64,000 nt of DNA from the NCBI RefSeq assembly GCF_022213955.1, contig NZ_JAKNTW010000009.1, positions 277,580-341,579 on the forward strand. The letters are read 5' to 3'. Made by a program: the position numbers and the translations under genes. The first letter of the stretch is position 1. Each line of letters opens with the position of its first letter. Below are positions 49,009 through 57,809 of this stretch, piece by piece. The stretch is from Dolomitihabitans soli (GTDB lineage: Bacteria > Actinomycetota > Actinomycetes > Streptosporangiales > Streptosporangiaceae). The notes under the pieces are model-generated. The model was given only the letters and a program-made list of their open reading frames with translations. It searched no databases and was not told the origin of the DNA.

Positions 49009-49560
49009 TCACGTCGGCGGGAGGCCGACGTCGAACCGCACTCCGACTTCGTCGCCGAGTTTGAGGGTGCCGAACAACGCCGAGTACGGGCGGATCCCCC
49101 AGCGAGTCTGCGCGATGGTCGCCGAGCCTTGTGCGCGGCCCTCGGTCAGCCGGCCCTGGACCGTGGCGGGCTGTGTGACGCCGACGATGGTGAGGTCGCC
49201 CTCGACGCTGAACGACTCCGCGCCGCCGCTGACCCGGGTCGACCGGAAGGTGATCGTAGGGTGCCGCCCGGTGTGCAGGATCTTCTCTCGCAGGGTCTTC
49301 TCGATCTCCGCGCGATCGGAGCTCGTGAGCGGTTTGACGCCGCCGGTTCCTTCCCGGACTTCCAGCGATTCGGCGTCGACCTCGACGGTCACCGAGGAGC
49401 CGGCCGGGTTCGCGGGGTCGATCGTGGCGTCGCCGTGCCAGCGGGTGACCTCGATGGTGAGATCGTGGCCGGCCTTCGCACCGAGTCCGGTCCGGGTGGT
49501 ATCGATCAGGAGCCTGCCGTACTCGGGACCCAACCTGTAGCTACCAGCGGTGACACTCAC
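49009..49560 (-). CDS. YceI family lipid-binding protein
   Basis: 183 residues of the YceI beta-barrel family: AKAGHDLTIEVTRWHGDATID, TLREKILHTGRHPTITFRSTRV, FSVEGDLTIVGVTQPATVQG, and a C-terminal WGIRPYSALFGTLKLGDEVGVRFDV. There is no signal peptide, so it is cytoplasmic. Members bind long isoprenoid or fatty chains; the actual ligand is unknown. It precedes the TetR gene on the same strand and could be co-transcribed with it. Confidence 0.88.
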   Translation of the reverse strand: MSVTAGSYRLGPEYGRLLIDTTRTGLGAKAGHDLTIEVTRWHGDATIDPANPAGSSVTVEVDAESLEVREGTGGVKPLTSSDRAEIEKTLREKILHTGRHPTITFRSTRVSGGAESFSVEGDLTIVGVTQPATVQGRLTEGRAQGSATIAQTRWGIRPYSALFGTLKLGDEVGVRFDVGLPPT

Positions 49561-49772
49561 ACTTTCAGCCTAGCCCCGCCTCCCCTGGGAACCTCGGAGG
49601 TGGCACGCGCGCCGCCATCGCGCCGCCGTGCACCCGCCGGACCACGCCCTGCTGGGCGAGGTCGTCAGCAGCACAAGAGCCACTTGATGCTCGGTTCCGA
49701 AGCCGTGCCGGGGTGGCGTACGCACGCCACCCCGGTCGCTCTTCGCTCGGCGACGGGAGCCGGGCGAGCGGT

Positions 49773-51083
49773 TCAGCCGGCCGAGCAGGCGGTGCCGTTG
49801 AGGGAGAAGGCGGCGGGCTTGGCGGTGTTGCCCGTGTGGGTGGCCTGGAATCCGAAGGAGACCGAGGCGCCGGGTGCGATGGTGGCGTTGTAGGCGACGT
49901 TCCTGGCGGTGACCTGGCCGCTTCCCGGCGAGACCGTGGCGTTCCAGGCAGAGGTGATCGTTTGGCCGGAGGGCAGCGCGAAGCCCAGCGCCCAACTCGC
50001 GATCGAGGTCGAGCCCGTGTTGCTGATCGTGACGGCGGAGGTGAAACCGGTGTTCCAGGTGTTCATCGTGTAGGTGACGCGGCACGGGCCCGATGCCGTC
50101 GGGGTCACGGTGGGCGTCACGGTGGGGGTGACGGTGGGAGTGACGGTGGGGCTGACGGTGGGGCCCTGGTTCAGGCCGAAGAACCGGATCACCTCGGCGG
50201 CCATCCCGCCCCTGGGCAGATCGTGGCCCACGCCCTGGAGGCTGATCGCCTCGACCGGCGCCATGCCGCCCGTGGCTCCGTAACGAGTGCGGGTGTAGCC
50301 GGCCTGGGGCTGGTCGGTGAGGCTGGGCGTCTGGCTGAGGCCGTGGACGTTCGTCCACTGCTTGATCTGCTCCTGGAAGTTCGGGTACCGCAGGGTGGCG
50401 TCCTCGGTGCCGTGCCAGATCTGCATCCTGGGCCGCGTGCCGCTGTAACCGGGGTACGCCGCGCGTACCAGGTCGCCCCACTGCTGCGGCGTCCTGCTGA
50501 TCTGCCCGTTCGCGCACGCGCTGTTCCAGCTCGACCCGTCGGTCGTGGCGAAGCAGGCGAACGGCACCCCCATGAACGCCGCCCCGGCCTTGAACACGTC
50601 GGGGTAGTCGCCGAGCAGCACGTTCGTCATCATCCCGCCGGAGGACGCCCCGGTGACGTAGGTGCGATCGGGATCACCGCCGTGACGCTGCTGGACGTAT
50701 CTGACCATGGACATGATGCCCACCGGGTCGCTGCCGCCGTCGCGCCGCAGCGCCTGCGGCGAGGACACGTCATAGCAGGAGCCGCTCCTGGTGGCGGAGG
50801 GATAGATGACGATGAACTTGTACCGGTCGGCCAGGGAGGCGAACTCGGTGCCGGAGTAGAAGGCCGGACCGGAGCCGGTGCAGTAGTGCACGGCCACCAC
50901 CACCGGCGGGCGCGCCCCCACGCCGTCCGGGACGTACAGGTGCATGCGCAGGTTGGTCGGATTGGTACCGAAACCGGTGACCTCGGTCAGTTGCGCCGAC
51001 GAGGCCGGCGCGGCCAGAACCAGCCCCAGGACGACAAGCGCCACCGCGGTGATCAGGGCTCCCGCCAGACGAACTCGCACCAT
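49773..51083 (-). CDS. secreted CE1/PHB-depolymerase-like esterase with CBM2
   Basis: 436 residues. A signal peptide (about 1-29) precedes an esterase domain of the feruloyl/acetylxylan esterase (CE1)-PHB depolymerase group with nucleophile Ser147 in TGASSGGM, Asp in WHGTEDATLRYP, and His in VGHDLP. A PTVTP repeat linker leads to a family-2 carbohydrate-binding module (CRVTYTMNTWNTGF to LNGTAC, with its two bounding Cys). It therefore targets an insoluble polysaccharide, probably xylan or cellulose-bound esters. ATG 51083 follows GGAGGAA. A GAAA/TTTC palindrome lies in the promoter region. Confidence 0.9.
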   Translation of the reverse strand: MVRVRLAGALITAVALVVLGLVLAAPASSAQLTEVTGFGTNPTNLRMHLYVPDGVGARPPVVVAVHYCTGSGPAFYSGTEFASLADRYKFIVIYPSATRSGSCYDVSSPQALRRDGGSDPVGIMSMVRYVQQRHGGDPDRTYVTGASSGGMMTNVLLGDYPDVFKAGAAFMGVPFACFATTDGSSWNSACANGQISRTPQQWGDLVRAAYPGYSGTRPRMQIWHGTEDATLRYPNFQEQIKQWTNVHGLSQTPSLTDQPQAGYTRTRYGATGGMAPVEAISLQGVGHDLPRGGMAAEVIRFFGLNQGPTVSPTVTPTVTPTVTPTVTPTASGPCRVTYTMNTWNTGFTSAVTISNTGSTSIASWALGFALPSGQTITSAWNATVSPGSGQVTARNVAYNATIAPGASVSFGFQATHTGNTAKPAAFSLNGTACSAG

Positions 51084-51102
51084 CAGAGATTCCTCCGCTC
51101 GC

Positions 51103-51116
51103 TCGAAACATTTCGA
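51103..51116 (-). promoter_or_regulatory. operator-like palindrome upstream of esterase
   Basis: TCGAAACATTTCGA (6-bp perfect arms), with a second related element GAAAATTTC nearby at about 51127-51135. Streptomyces xylanase genes are known to carry CGAAA/TTTCG-type palindromes, so polysaccharide control is plausible. Confidence 0.5.
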
Positions 51117-51250
51117 TACTGATGGCGAAAATTTCTGACGAGCAACTCGCTCAGCCGTACTGGCTGAAGCCATGTCTGTGACCTGGTCGTTTCCATCTGA
51201 CAGTCGGGCGCCAGCGGGAAAGTTTCATGGCACAGGCGTCGGTTTGAGGG

Positions 51251-51278
51251 GGTAGGCGGAGATTGTCCCCCGCCTACC
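51251..51278. terminator. hairpin between pectate lyase and esterase genes
   Basis: 9-bp perfect arms GGTAGGCGG (51251-51259) and CCGCCTACC (51270-51278) with a 10-base loop, about 50 bp past the pectate lyase stop. Confidence 0.65.
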
Positions 51279-51330
51279 GAATGTGCCGCCTCGGGTGTCC
51301 AGGTTCGTCCGTGACCATGGGCCCCTCAGG

Positions 51331-52944
51331 TCAGGTGCCGATCTTCCCGACCCCGGCGCCCGCGGTGACGATGGCCTTCACGTTGTTCGGATCGTCCAGC
51401 GTGTAGCTGTAGTAGGTGCCGGCCTCCTGCACGCTGCCGCTGCACTCGGGCGTGCCGGAGTCCACGAACACGTTGCCCCGCGCGACGCACCTGCCCGCCG
51501 GACCGGCGTACGTGTTGGTCACCGGCTCCTCGACCCGTTCGAAGTAGTTGCCCTCGACCAGGCATCCGCCGCCCGCCTGGCAGGCCACCCCGGTGTCGGT
51601 GTTGTAGACGTAGTAGTTGTTGAACACGTGCACCGGCTCCCCGAACCGCACGCGCGGGTTGCGCTGCGGCGTCTGGTCGAACCAGTTGTGGTGGTAGGTG
51701 ACCTTCAGCCGGCCGGTGTCCTGCGCGCCGTTCCCGTCGTCGTGGCCGAGCAACATGGTCTTGGTGTGCTTGTGCACGTGGTTCCAGGAGACGGTGACGT
51801 ACGACGATCCACGCTTGATGTCGATCAGCCCGTCGTACCCGCAGCACAGGTCGTTGTGGTCGAGCCAGACGTGGTGGGAGAACATCTGCACGTTGATCGA
51901 GTCGTCGGTGGCGCCCCGGAAGGCCAGGTTGCGGATGATGACGTTGTGCACGGCGCCGGCCGGGGGAGAGGTGATCGCGTCGTCGGCGGGCAGGCCGATG
52001 TTGAGACCGCCGCCGCTGATGCCGGCGCCGGACCCGATGCCCACCACCGTCTTGTCCGAGGTCACGTTGTGCATCCCCGCCGGAACCGTGATCACCCCGC
52101 GCACGCAGATGTTCAGCGGCCCGTTCTGCCCGATCGCCGCGATCAGCTCACCGGCCGTGTCCACCTCGACGGTGGGCCCGCCCGCGCCTCCCGTGGTCCC
52201 GTTCTGCCCCCAGGCGTTCACCGAGGCGAACCCGGTGGGCGACCCCGAGGTGGGGCAGGTGCCGGGGGGCGGCGGAGTCGTCGGGGGGTCGGTCGGCGGC
52301 TGGGTCGGCCCGGTCACGTCCGTCACCAGCACGTCGTCGAACGACGCACTCGCGTAGTAACCGGCCAGCCCCGCCCGTCCGGTGGCGAAGGTGGCATCCG
52401 TGGCCGAGACGACCTCCACGTCGTTGACGAAACCCCGTAACGACGTCCCGAACGCCTCCAGCCGGAGCCTGTACCACGTGCCCGTGGTTATCGTGGCTGC
52501 GGCCGAGGCCAGCGTCGTCGCCGTGCCTCCGGCCTGTTTGCCCAGCACGACCGACCCCGCGTTGCTCAGCCCGAGGAAGTAGTAGCTGCTGGTGCTCTGG
52601 GCTCTGGCCAGGACCGCGACATGCCGGCCGCCGCCGTTGAACGCGATCGGTTTCACCCGTGCCTGCACCGACTGTCCCGACCACGCGGTGCCGGCCACCG
52701 CCCTGGCGTCCGCGCTCGTGCCGGACTGCCGGTAGGCCCGTGAGCCGTCGGTCACCACCGACCAGCTCCCCCCGGACCTCGACCAGCCCGTGGCGTTGCC
52801 GTCCTCGAAGTCGTCGCTGAACAGCGTCGCGGCGGACGCGCTGGGCACCCCCAGCAGCACCAGTGCCCCGAACATCGCGGTGGCGATGGCCGCCGCGAGC
52901 GCGGCGAGCATCGAGCTGGTCCTGAGTGCTTTCCTTCTTGGCAC
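51331..52944 (-). CDS. secreted PL1 pectate lyase with N-terminal laminin-G-like domain
   Basis: 537 residues: a signal peptide (about 1-38), a concanavalin/laminin-G-like binding domain (about 40-205; FSDDFEDGNATGWSRSGGSW to GYYASASFDDVLV), a Pro/Thr linker, then a PL1 parallel beta-helix. Family signatures are HHVWLDHND, SWNHVHKHTKTMLLGHDD, TPQRNPRVRFGEPVHVFNNYY (catalytic Arg region) and calcium-ligand Asp residues. It cleaves polygalacturonate by beta-elimination outside the cell. GTG 52944 has GGGAGG seven bases upstream. The frame stays open to 53244, but that part lacks a signal and is rejected. Confidence 0.9.
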   Translation of the reverse strand: MPRRKALRTSSMLAALAAAIATAMFGALVLLGVPSASAATLFSDDFEDGNATGWSRSGGSWSVVTDGSRAYRQSGTSADARAVAGTAWSGQSVQARVKPIAFNGGGRHVAVLARAQSTSSYYFLGLSNAGSVVLGKQAGGTATTLASAAATITTGTWYRLRLEAFGTSLRGFVNDVEVVSATDATFATGRAGLAGYYASASFDDVLVTDVTGPTQPPTDPPTTPPPPGTCPTSGSPTGFASVNAWGQNGTTGGAGGPTVEVDTAGELIAAIGQNGPLNICVRGVITVPAGMHNVTSDKTVVGIGSGAGISGGGLNIGLPADDAITSPPAGAVHNVIIRNLAFRGATDDSINVQMFSHHVWLDHNDLCCGYDGLIDIKRGSSYVTVSWNHVHKHTKTMLLGHDDGNGAQDTGRLKVTYHHNWFDQTPQRNPRVRFGEPVHVFNNYYVYNTDTGVACQAGGGCLVEGNYFERVEEPVTNTYAGPAGRCVARGNVFVDSGTPECSGSVQEAGTYYSYTLDDPNNVKAIVTAGAGVGKIGT

Positions 52945-53148
52945 TGTGGAGCCTCCCGGTTTCTGGTGGCGACCGGCCGTCTCCGCACCTGTCCGTCGGA
53001 CGGTGCACGGACCTGTCCGCTGTGATCGTGGAGAGTCGCGAACCCGCGTGAACGGGTCCCTCACCGGAGGTGGCGTAGTGAAGGAACTCGCGAGCTTCAC
53101 ACCTTTATGCAACCGATTGTTAGATGAGTCAATGCGCTCGATGTGCAG

Positions 53149-53163
53149 TTTCTTTGCAAGAAA
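53149..53163. promoter_or_regulatory. operator-like palindrome in pectate lyase/protease intergenic region
   Basis: TTTCTT-TGC-AAGAAA, a perfect 6+3+6 palindrome in the 479-bp gap between divergent genes (52945-53423). The surrounding 53090-53240 stretch is AT-rich and is the likely promoter region of both. No gene is supported in the gap. Confidence 0.5.
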
Positions 53164-53423
53164 GAAATTCGGACTGCTTCGGCGGAAATATCGGTTCTGG
53201 TGAAAACAGCGAACCTGCAAGCGATTGCACAATTGGCTCAGCATGATGAAGACTTCGGTCGGTCTGACGGCTACGAAGGTTCATATCGCGGCGGCTCTTG
53301 CTCTGCGGCCCGCCGTACCTCACGCGATGGCGCTCTGCCGTCGCAGGCGACTCGCCGTTCAAGGGGGACGTAACCCGGAGCGGAAACGCAGCGGAAACAG
53401 GGTCCGAGTTTCAATGGGCTGCT

Positions 53424-54698
53424 GTGACCATAGATCGACGGAATTTCCTGGCGTGGGCGGGCCTGACGGCCGGTGCCACGATGCTCGCGCTGTTGCCGAA
53501 CGAATCCGCGATGGCCGTCTCGTCCCCCGGTGGCGACCCCGACCAGCTCTTCAAGGCAGGCCGATTCGCCAAGGCCGACCAGGCATACGCGCGGCTGTTG
53601 CGCCAGAACCCGGCCGACGCGCACTCGCTGGCGCAGCGCGGGCGCATCGCGTTGCTGTCCAACCGGTTCGAGCAGGCTGAACGCTTCCTGACCGAGGCCG
53701 TCCGGCTGGCCCCCGGGGACGCCTTCGCAAAGCAGCAACTCGCCGATTGCCACATCCGCCAAGACGACCTGCCACCCGCGGTCCCGCTGCTGCGGGCCAC
53801 CGGAAAGCAGACCGACGCCGCGTTCGCCGACCAGTACGCGAGCGTGACCGGCGCCCCGTACCGGCTTCAGGGCGCGCAAGAGGCTCGGCTCCCCTTCGTC
53901 AGCGTCGATCCCCTGCCCTGCGTCCGGGCCTCGGTGAACGGCGCTGAACCCCAGACGTTCCTGATCGACACCGGTGCCACCCTGGCCCTGTCCACCGCGA
54001 CGGCCGAGCAGGCCGGTCTGCGCGCGGTGTCCACCAGCGTCACCCATCCCGCCGGACAGACCCTCACCACCTACCACGGCGTCATGCGGTCGTTCGGGCT
54101 GGACGACATCACGCTGGGTACCGTCCCTGTGGTCTGGTACAACCTGCGCATGCCCACCCTGCCGGACGGCACCCAACCGGCCGGCGTCATCGGCACCACG
54201 CTGCTCTACCACTTCATCGCCACCATGGACTACGCCCGCCAGGAGCTCGTCCTGCGGCGCAAGACCGCCGCGCAGGCGCGCCGGGTCCGGGCCGAGGCCG
54301 CGCGCAGGGGCGCGGACCGCCTGCCGCTGTGGGTGGCGGCCGACCACGTGCCCTGCACCCTGGGCAGCGTCAACGACTACGGGCCGCGCGTGGCCTCGGT
54401 CGACACCGGCGGCATGGGCCTGGGCATCATGATGACCGAGGAGAACGCCGAACGGGCCGGCGTCGAGATCGACTACGACAATCCACAGAACCCCGGGGGG
54501 ATGCCCGCCTACCCGATCACGCCGGCCCGGATCAACCTGGGACGGGCGGTCGGCCGGAACGTCCCGGGCGTTGTGGGCCCCTGGCCATGGCTCGACCTGT
54601 TCGGGTTCGACACGGTCGGCAACTTCACCCACGAGTTTCTCAGGTCTCGCGCGATCACCTTCGACTACGCCGGAATGAACCTCTACGTCACGGTCTAA
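53424..54698 (+). CDS. exported aspartic protease-like protein with TPRs
   Basis: 424 residues from GTG 53424. The N-terminus DRRNFLAWAGLTAGATMLALL is a twin-arginine (Tat) signal. Residues about 40-115 are TPR-like (FAKADQAYARLLRQNPADAHSLAQ, then FEQAERFLTEAVRLAPGD). The rest is a retropepsin-like aspartic protease with two half-sites: Asp182 in LIDTGATLALS and Asp327 in VDTGGMGLG. One chain thus carries both catalytic Asp residues. Exported folded proteases of this type are uncommon in actinomycetes. The ribosome-binding site is weak. Divergent from the pectate lyase, so pectin- or wall-linked control is possible. Confidence 0.8.
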   Translation: MTIDRRNFLAWAGLTAGATMLALLPNESAMAVSSPGGDPDQLFKAGRFAKADQAYARLLRQNPADAHSLAQRGRIALLSNRFEQAERFLTEAVRLAPGDAFAKQQLADCHIRQDDLPPAVPLLRATGKQTDAAFADQYASVTGAPYRLQGAQEARLPFVSVDPLPCVRASVNGAEPQTFLIDTGATLALSTATAEQAGLRAVSTSVTHPAGQTLTTYHGVMRSFGLDDITLGTVPVVWYNLRMPTLPDGTQPAGVIGTTLLYHFIATMDYARQELVLRRKTAAQARRVRAEAARRGADRLPLWVAADHVPCTLGSVNDYGPRVASVDTGGMGLGIMMTEENAERAGVEIDYDNPQNPGGMPAYPITPARINLGRAVGRNVPGVVGPWPWLDLFGFDTVGNFTHEFLRSRAITFDYAGMNLYVTV

Positions 54699-54737
54699 GG
54701 CGGCGTCAACCCCGAGGTGGTGGTGGCCGGCCGCACG

Positions 54738-55046
54738 CTACTGCGGCAAGAACGACTTGCCCTGGGTGACGAGCGTGTGTCCGGTGAGATCGTCGAGGCC
54801 GGCGGCGAGTTCGGCGAGGGTTTGCGGAACGAGTGAGTAGCAGATCGTGGTGCCCTCGCGGCGGGTGGTCACCAGGCCGGCCTCGCGCAGCACCTTCAGA
54901 TGTGCGGAGATCGTCGGCTGGCTGACCTCGAACTCGTCGGTGAAGTCGCACGCGCAGATGTCGGGCTCTCGCGCGAGCCTGCGCACGATGCCGAGCCGTA
55001 CGGGATGGGCCAGCGCCCTCAGGACCTCGATCTCCACGCTGGACAC
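54738..55046 (-). CDS. ArsR family regulator
   Basis: 102 residues. The winged helix is visible as EVSQPTISAHLKVLREAGLVTTRREGTTICYSLVP. The helix before it has DICACDFTDEF, equivalent to the CxC metalloid site (ELCVCDL) of arsenic-type ArsR proteins, so thiol or metalloid sensing is possible. GTG 55046 start; its GAGG ribosome-binding site lies inside the 22-bp inverted repeat. No arsenite pump or reductase is nearby; the co-oriented upstream gene is an AhpD/CMD-like protein, which may hint at oxidative or electrophile stress. Confidence 0.86.
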   Translation of the reverse strand: MSSVEIEVLRALAHPVRLGIVRRLAREPDICACDFTDEFEVSQPTISAHLKVLREAGLVTTRREGTTICYSLVPQTLAELAAGLDDLTGHTLVTQGKSFLPQ

Positions 55047-55047
55047 T

Positions 55048-55099
55048 ATATCGCCTCGGTACTATATAGTTTTTCATCTATATAGTACCGAGGCGATAT
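55048..55099. promoter_or_regulatory. perfect 22-bp inverted repeat covering arsR leader
   Basis: Arms 55048-55069 and 55078-55099 are perfectly complementary over 22 bp with an 8-base loop. Each arm holds TACTATATAG. In the arsR transcript the downstream arm contains the GAGG ribosome-binding site, so a hairpin would hide it. As DNA it gives two facing ArsR half-operators. Confidence 0.8.
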
Positions 55100-55185
55100 G
55101 GATTACATCTGATCGTCGGCCGGTGCCGTCCCACTCGTGGTGGAAACGCGAGACGGCACCGGAGGCCACGGCCAGGTGTTCCTCA

Positions 55186-55659
55186 TTACCCGAACTGGCC
55201 GGGCTGGTAGTCGCCGGCGGGCTGCTGGACGATGACGTTCGCGCGGTTGAAGGCGTTGATGAGGGCGATGAGCCCCACCAAGGCGGCGAGCTGCTCCTCG
55301 TCGTAGTGCTTGGCGGCGTTCGCCCAGGCCTCGTCCGTGACACCACCGGCCGCGTCGGCGAGGCGGGTGCCCTGCTCCGTCAGCTCCAGGGCGGCGCGCT
55401 CGGCATCGCTGAACACCTTGGCCTCCCGCCAGGCCGCGACCAGGTGGAGACGCACCGAGGTCTCCCCGGCGTGCGCGGCTTCCTTGGTGTGCATGTCGAG
55501 GCAGAAGCCGCAGCCGTTGATCTGACTGGCGCGGATCTTCACCAGCTCCTGCGTCGCGGCCGGCAGCGTCGAGTCCGAGACCACCTTGCTCGCCGCCACG
55601 ATGTGCTTCATGAACTTGGCGGCGACCGGGTTGCCGAAGAGGTTCAAGCGAGCATCCAT
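55186..55659 (-). CDS. carboxymuconolactone decarboxylase/AhpD-like protein
   Basis: 157 residues. The redox/proton-relay motif C-GF-C-LDM-H (CxxCxxxH) is intact, in the context ELVKIRASQINGCGFCLDMHTKEA, typical of alkylhydroperoxidase-D-like CMD proteins that act as peroxidases or thiol-disulphide relays. ATG 55659 has AAGGAG nine bases upstream; the in-frame stretch up to 55725 is not conserved-looking. Co-oriented with arsR, 140 bp apart. Confidence 0.87.
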   Translation of the reverse strand: MDARLNLFGNPVAAKFMKHIVAASKVVSDSTLPAATQELVKIRASQINGCGFCLDMHTKEAAHAGETSVRLHLVAAWREAKVFSDAERAALELTEQGTRLADAAGGVTDEAWANAAKHYDEEQLAALVGLIALINAFNRANVIVQQPAGDYQPGQFG

Positions 55660-55826
55660 GATGCGCTCCTTGCCGTTGTCGATGACTACACCTTTCAGAC
55701 GGGACAGCCCGGCAAGATGTGACATGAACGAATGTGACGTGCGTCTCCCCTACCGCACCGCGGCAGGGACCACCCACAACGACCTCCAGGACCGCTGCTC
55801 GCAGTACGGCCGGCGTAGGCCAGGAG

Positions 55827-56786
55827 TCAGCGGAACCGGTCTGCGTTCTCGATCGCCCAGTCGTCGTAGGTGCGGAGTGGACGGCCGATGATCTCCTGCA
55901 CGGAAGGCCGTTGATCGAGCGTCCATCGGGTGAGTTCGGCCAGTTGCGCGCCGTACTCCTCAAGGGCGTACAGGGTCACGTCGATGCCGCTGTCGGGCCA
56001 GCCACGACGACGCCAGTTCGTACGGCTGGCGGAGGGCGTCAGCTCGGCGGCGGCGATGTCGCGGCCGATGGCCTCGGCGATGCTCCGCACGCGAGAACGT
56101 GTGCTGAGCGGCATGCCGACTGCCTCAAGGATGACTCCGACGTACTCGTCGTCGCGCAGTGCCGACACGGCGACGGCAGCGAGGTCGTCTTCGTGGATGA
56201 ACGGATAGTGGCCTTCGTCCAGAAAGGCCTCCTGGACGCCTAGACCGGCCCTGATGGTGTCCGGCCAGTCGGATCCCGTGGCGGGATAGGTGCCTTCGAC
56301 GATGGATCCCATCACAGCCGATGGGCGGATGTGCGTCCATTCGATCCCGGAACGCTCGACGGCCTTTTCGATGGCCAGCCAGAACCACGTCTCCGGCGGA
56401 TACGACTCCTCGTACTCCGGCCCGTGCGAGGACAGCACCACGATGCGCCGGACACCGGCGGCCAGCGCGAGGGCCAGGGCATCCTGCACCGTCGACGGCT
56501 GGGCACCGGCGAGGAAGATGCCGTCAACGCCATTGAAGGCCTCGGCGCACTCCGCCGGCCGGGTGATGGACCCCTCGACGAGTTCGACCGCGTCAGGCCA
56601 GCCGGCCAACTGGTCGGACTCGGCGATCACGCGCACGCGATCGCCGGCGGCGAGCAACTGCCGTGCCAGGCTCCGTCCGACGATCCCGGTCGGGCTGCTG
56701 CCGGCGTCCTTGCTCGCACTGACCGCGGTCAGCAGCCGCAGTGCTCCGGATTCCGGCGCGCTCTTGATCCGCTTGATTTCACCCAT
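55827..56786 (-). CDS. NmrA-like NAD(P)-binding protein
   Basis: 319 residues of the atypical short-chain dehydrogenase NmrA/SDR_a5 type. The Rossmann glycine loop is unusual: SSPTGIVGRSLARQLLAAG, where the normal TGATGNVG first glycines are replaced, and about 25 extra residues precede it. The rest (RIVVLSSHGPEYEE, WTHIRPSAVMGSI, IHEDDLAAVAVSAL) is normal for the family. ATG 56786 follows GGAGAG. It could be a redox-sensing regulator or a reductase; the degraded loop makes cofactor binding uncertain. Confidence 0.8.
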   Translation of the reverse strand: MGEIKRIKSAPESGALRLLTAVSASKDAGSSPTGIVGRSLARQLLAAGDRVRVIAESDQLAGWPDAVELVEGSITRPAECAEAFNGVDGIFLAGAQPSTVQDALALALAAGVRRIVVLSSHGPEYEESYPPETWFWLAIEKAVERSGIEWTHIRPSAVMGSIVEGTYPATGSDWPDTIRAGLGVQEAFLDEGHYPFIHEDDLAAVAVSALRDDEYVGVILEAVGMPLSTRSRVRSIAEAIGRDIAAAELTPSASRTNWRRRGWPDSGIDVTLYALEEYGAQLAELTRWTLDQRPSVQEIIGRPLRTYDDWAIENADRFR

Positions 56787-57002
56787 GGCAAGACTCTCCA
56801 ACTGTCAACGGAGATCTTGCGCCTTCCCCCGCGACCGGAGCATGAGCTTCAGCCTGGCTCTCAAGGTCACCGAGAGAAGGGTGCGGATCTGAGGTCGCCA
56901 ACGCTAGCAGCAGCACAGACCCAACCGGAGACGGCGCTCCATCTCGCCGGACCGGGCACAGCCTGTGGACAGGGTGCACGACGACACGGCACGGCGTCCG
57001 CC

Positions 57003-57809
57003 TCAGTAGCGCAGGTCCGCCAGAACGCCGTAGTGGTCGGACGGCAGCACGTCGCCGACGGGGTCATCGCCGATCACCTCGCAGCGCACCGGATGGCCCG
57101 CGCCGCCCCGGCGCGGCCAGGCGGACAGGACGTGGTCGATCCTGCGGTCCGGCCACAGCGCCGGCGCCGCCCACGGGTTGGCCCCGGCCCAGGTGTGCCC
57201 CTCGTCTCGCCCGTTTCCGGCGGTGGTCCAGGCGTCATAGAACACCAGGCCGGGCACGGCCGGGACGGACTTGCCGGTCAGCATGCGCAGCTCGTCGCTG
57301 TCGGGGTCGGCGTTGAAGTCGCCGCACAGCACTGTCGGGTGCCGGCGCCGCTGCGTCTCGGCGATGAAGGCGGCCACCTCGCGCACCTGCCGCTGGCGCT
57401 CGCCGCTGTGCTCCAGCCGCCAGGTCAGCGCCGCCACGTAGACCTGGATGGCGCCGCGCGGGCCGTCGATGCGGGCGTACAGCACCCGGCCGCCGGAGTC
57501 TCCCTCGCCCGACAGCTTGCGCGACTCGTGCGCGCCGATCGGCCAGCGCGACAGGACGGCCAGGCCGGAGCGCACGCCGTCGACCTCGGAGTCGCCCTCG
57601 AACACGTGGTACGGCAGGCCGAGCCGTACGCCCTGCCCGTCCCACGCCTCCACCAGCCCCACCACGTCGGGGTCGTGCCGTTCCAGGGTGGTGCGGATCG
57701 CGGTCTCGCGTCGTTCCCACGGGCCGAACCTGCCCCAGACGTTCCAGGTGATGAGCCGGAACGTCGTCGTGATGAGCGGCCCGTAGGGTTCGGCGATGTC
57801 GTAGGTCAT
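57003..57809 (-). CDS. endonuclease/exonuclease/phosphatase family hydrolase
   Basis: 268 residues of the EEP superfamily, Mg2+-dependent. All hallmark motifs are in order: RLITWNVWGRFG (Asn), VGLVEAWDGQ (Glu), LCGDFNADPDSDELR (Asp/Asn), and PSDHYGVLADLRY (the catalytic Asp-His pair near the end). No signal peptide. Substrates of the family range from sphingomyelin to DNA and inositol phosphates. ATG 57809 has AGGAAG upstream; longer starts up to 57950 lack family sequence. Confidence 0.87.
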   Translation of the reverse strand: MTYDIAEPYGPLITTTFRLITWNVWGRFGPWERRETAIRTTLERHDPDVVGLVEAWDGQGVRLGLPYHVFEGDSEVDGVRSGLAVLSRWPIGAHESRKLSGEGDSGGRVLYARIDGPRGAIQVYVAALTWRLEHSGERQRQVREVAAFIAETQRRRHPTVLCGDFNADPDSDELRMLTGKSVPAVPGLVFYDAWTTAGNGRDEGHTWAGANPWAAPALWPDRRIDHVLSAWPRRGGAGHPVRCEVIGDDPVGDVLPSDHYGVLADLRY

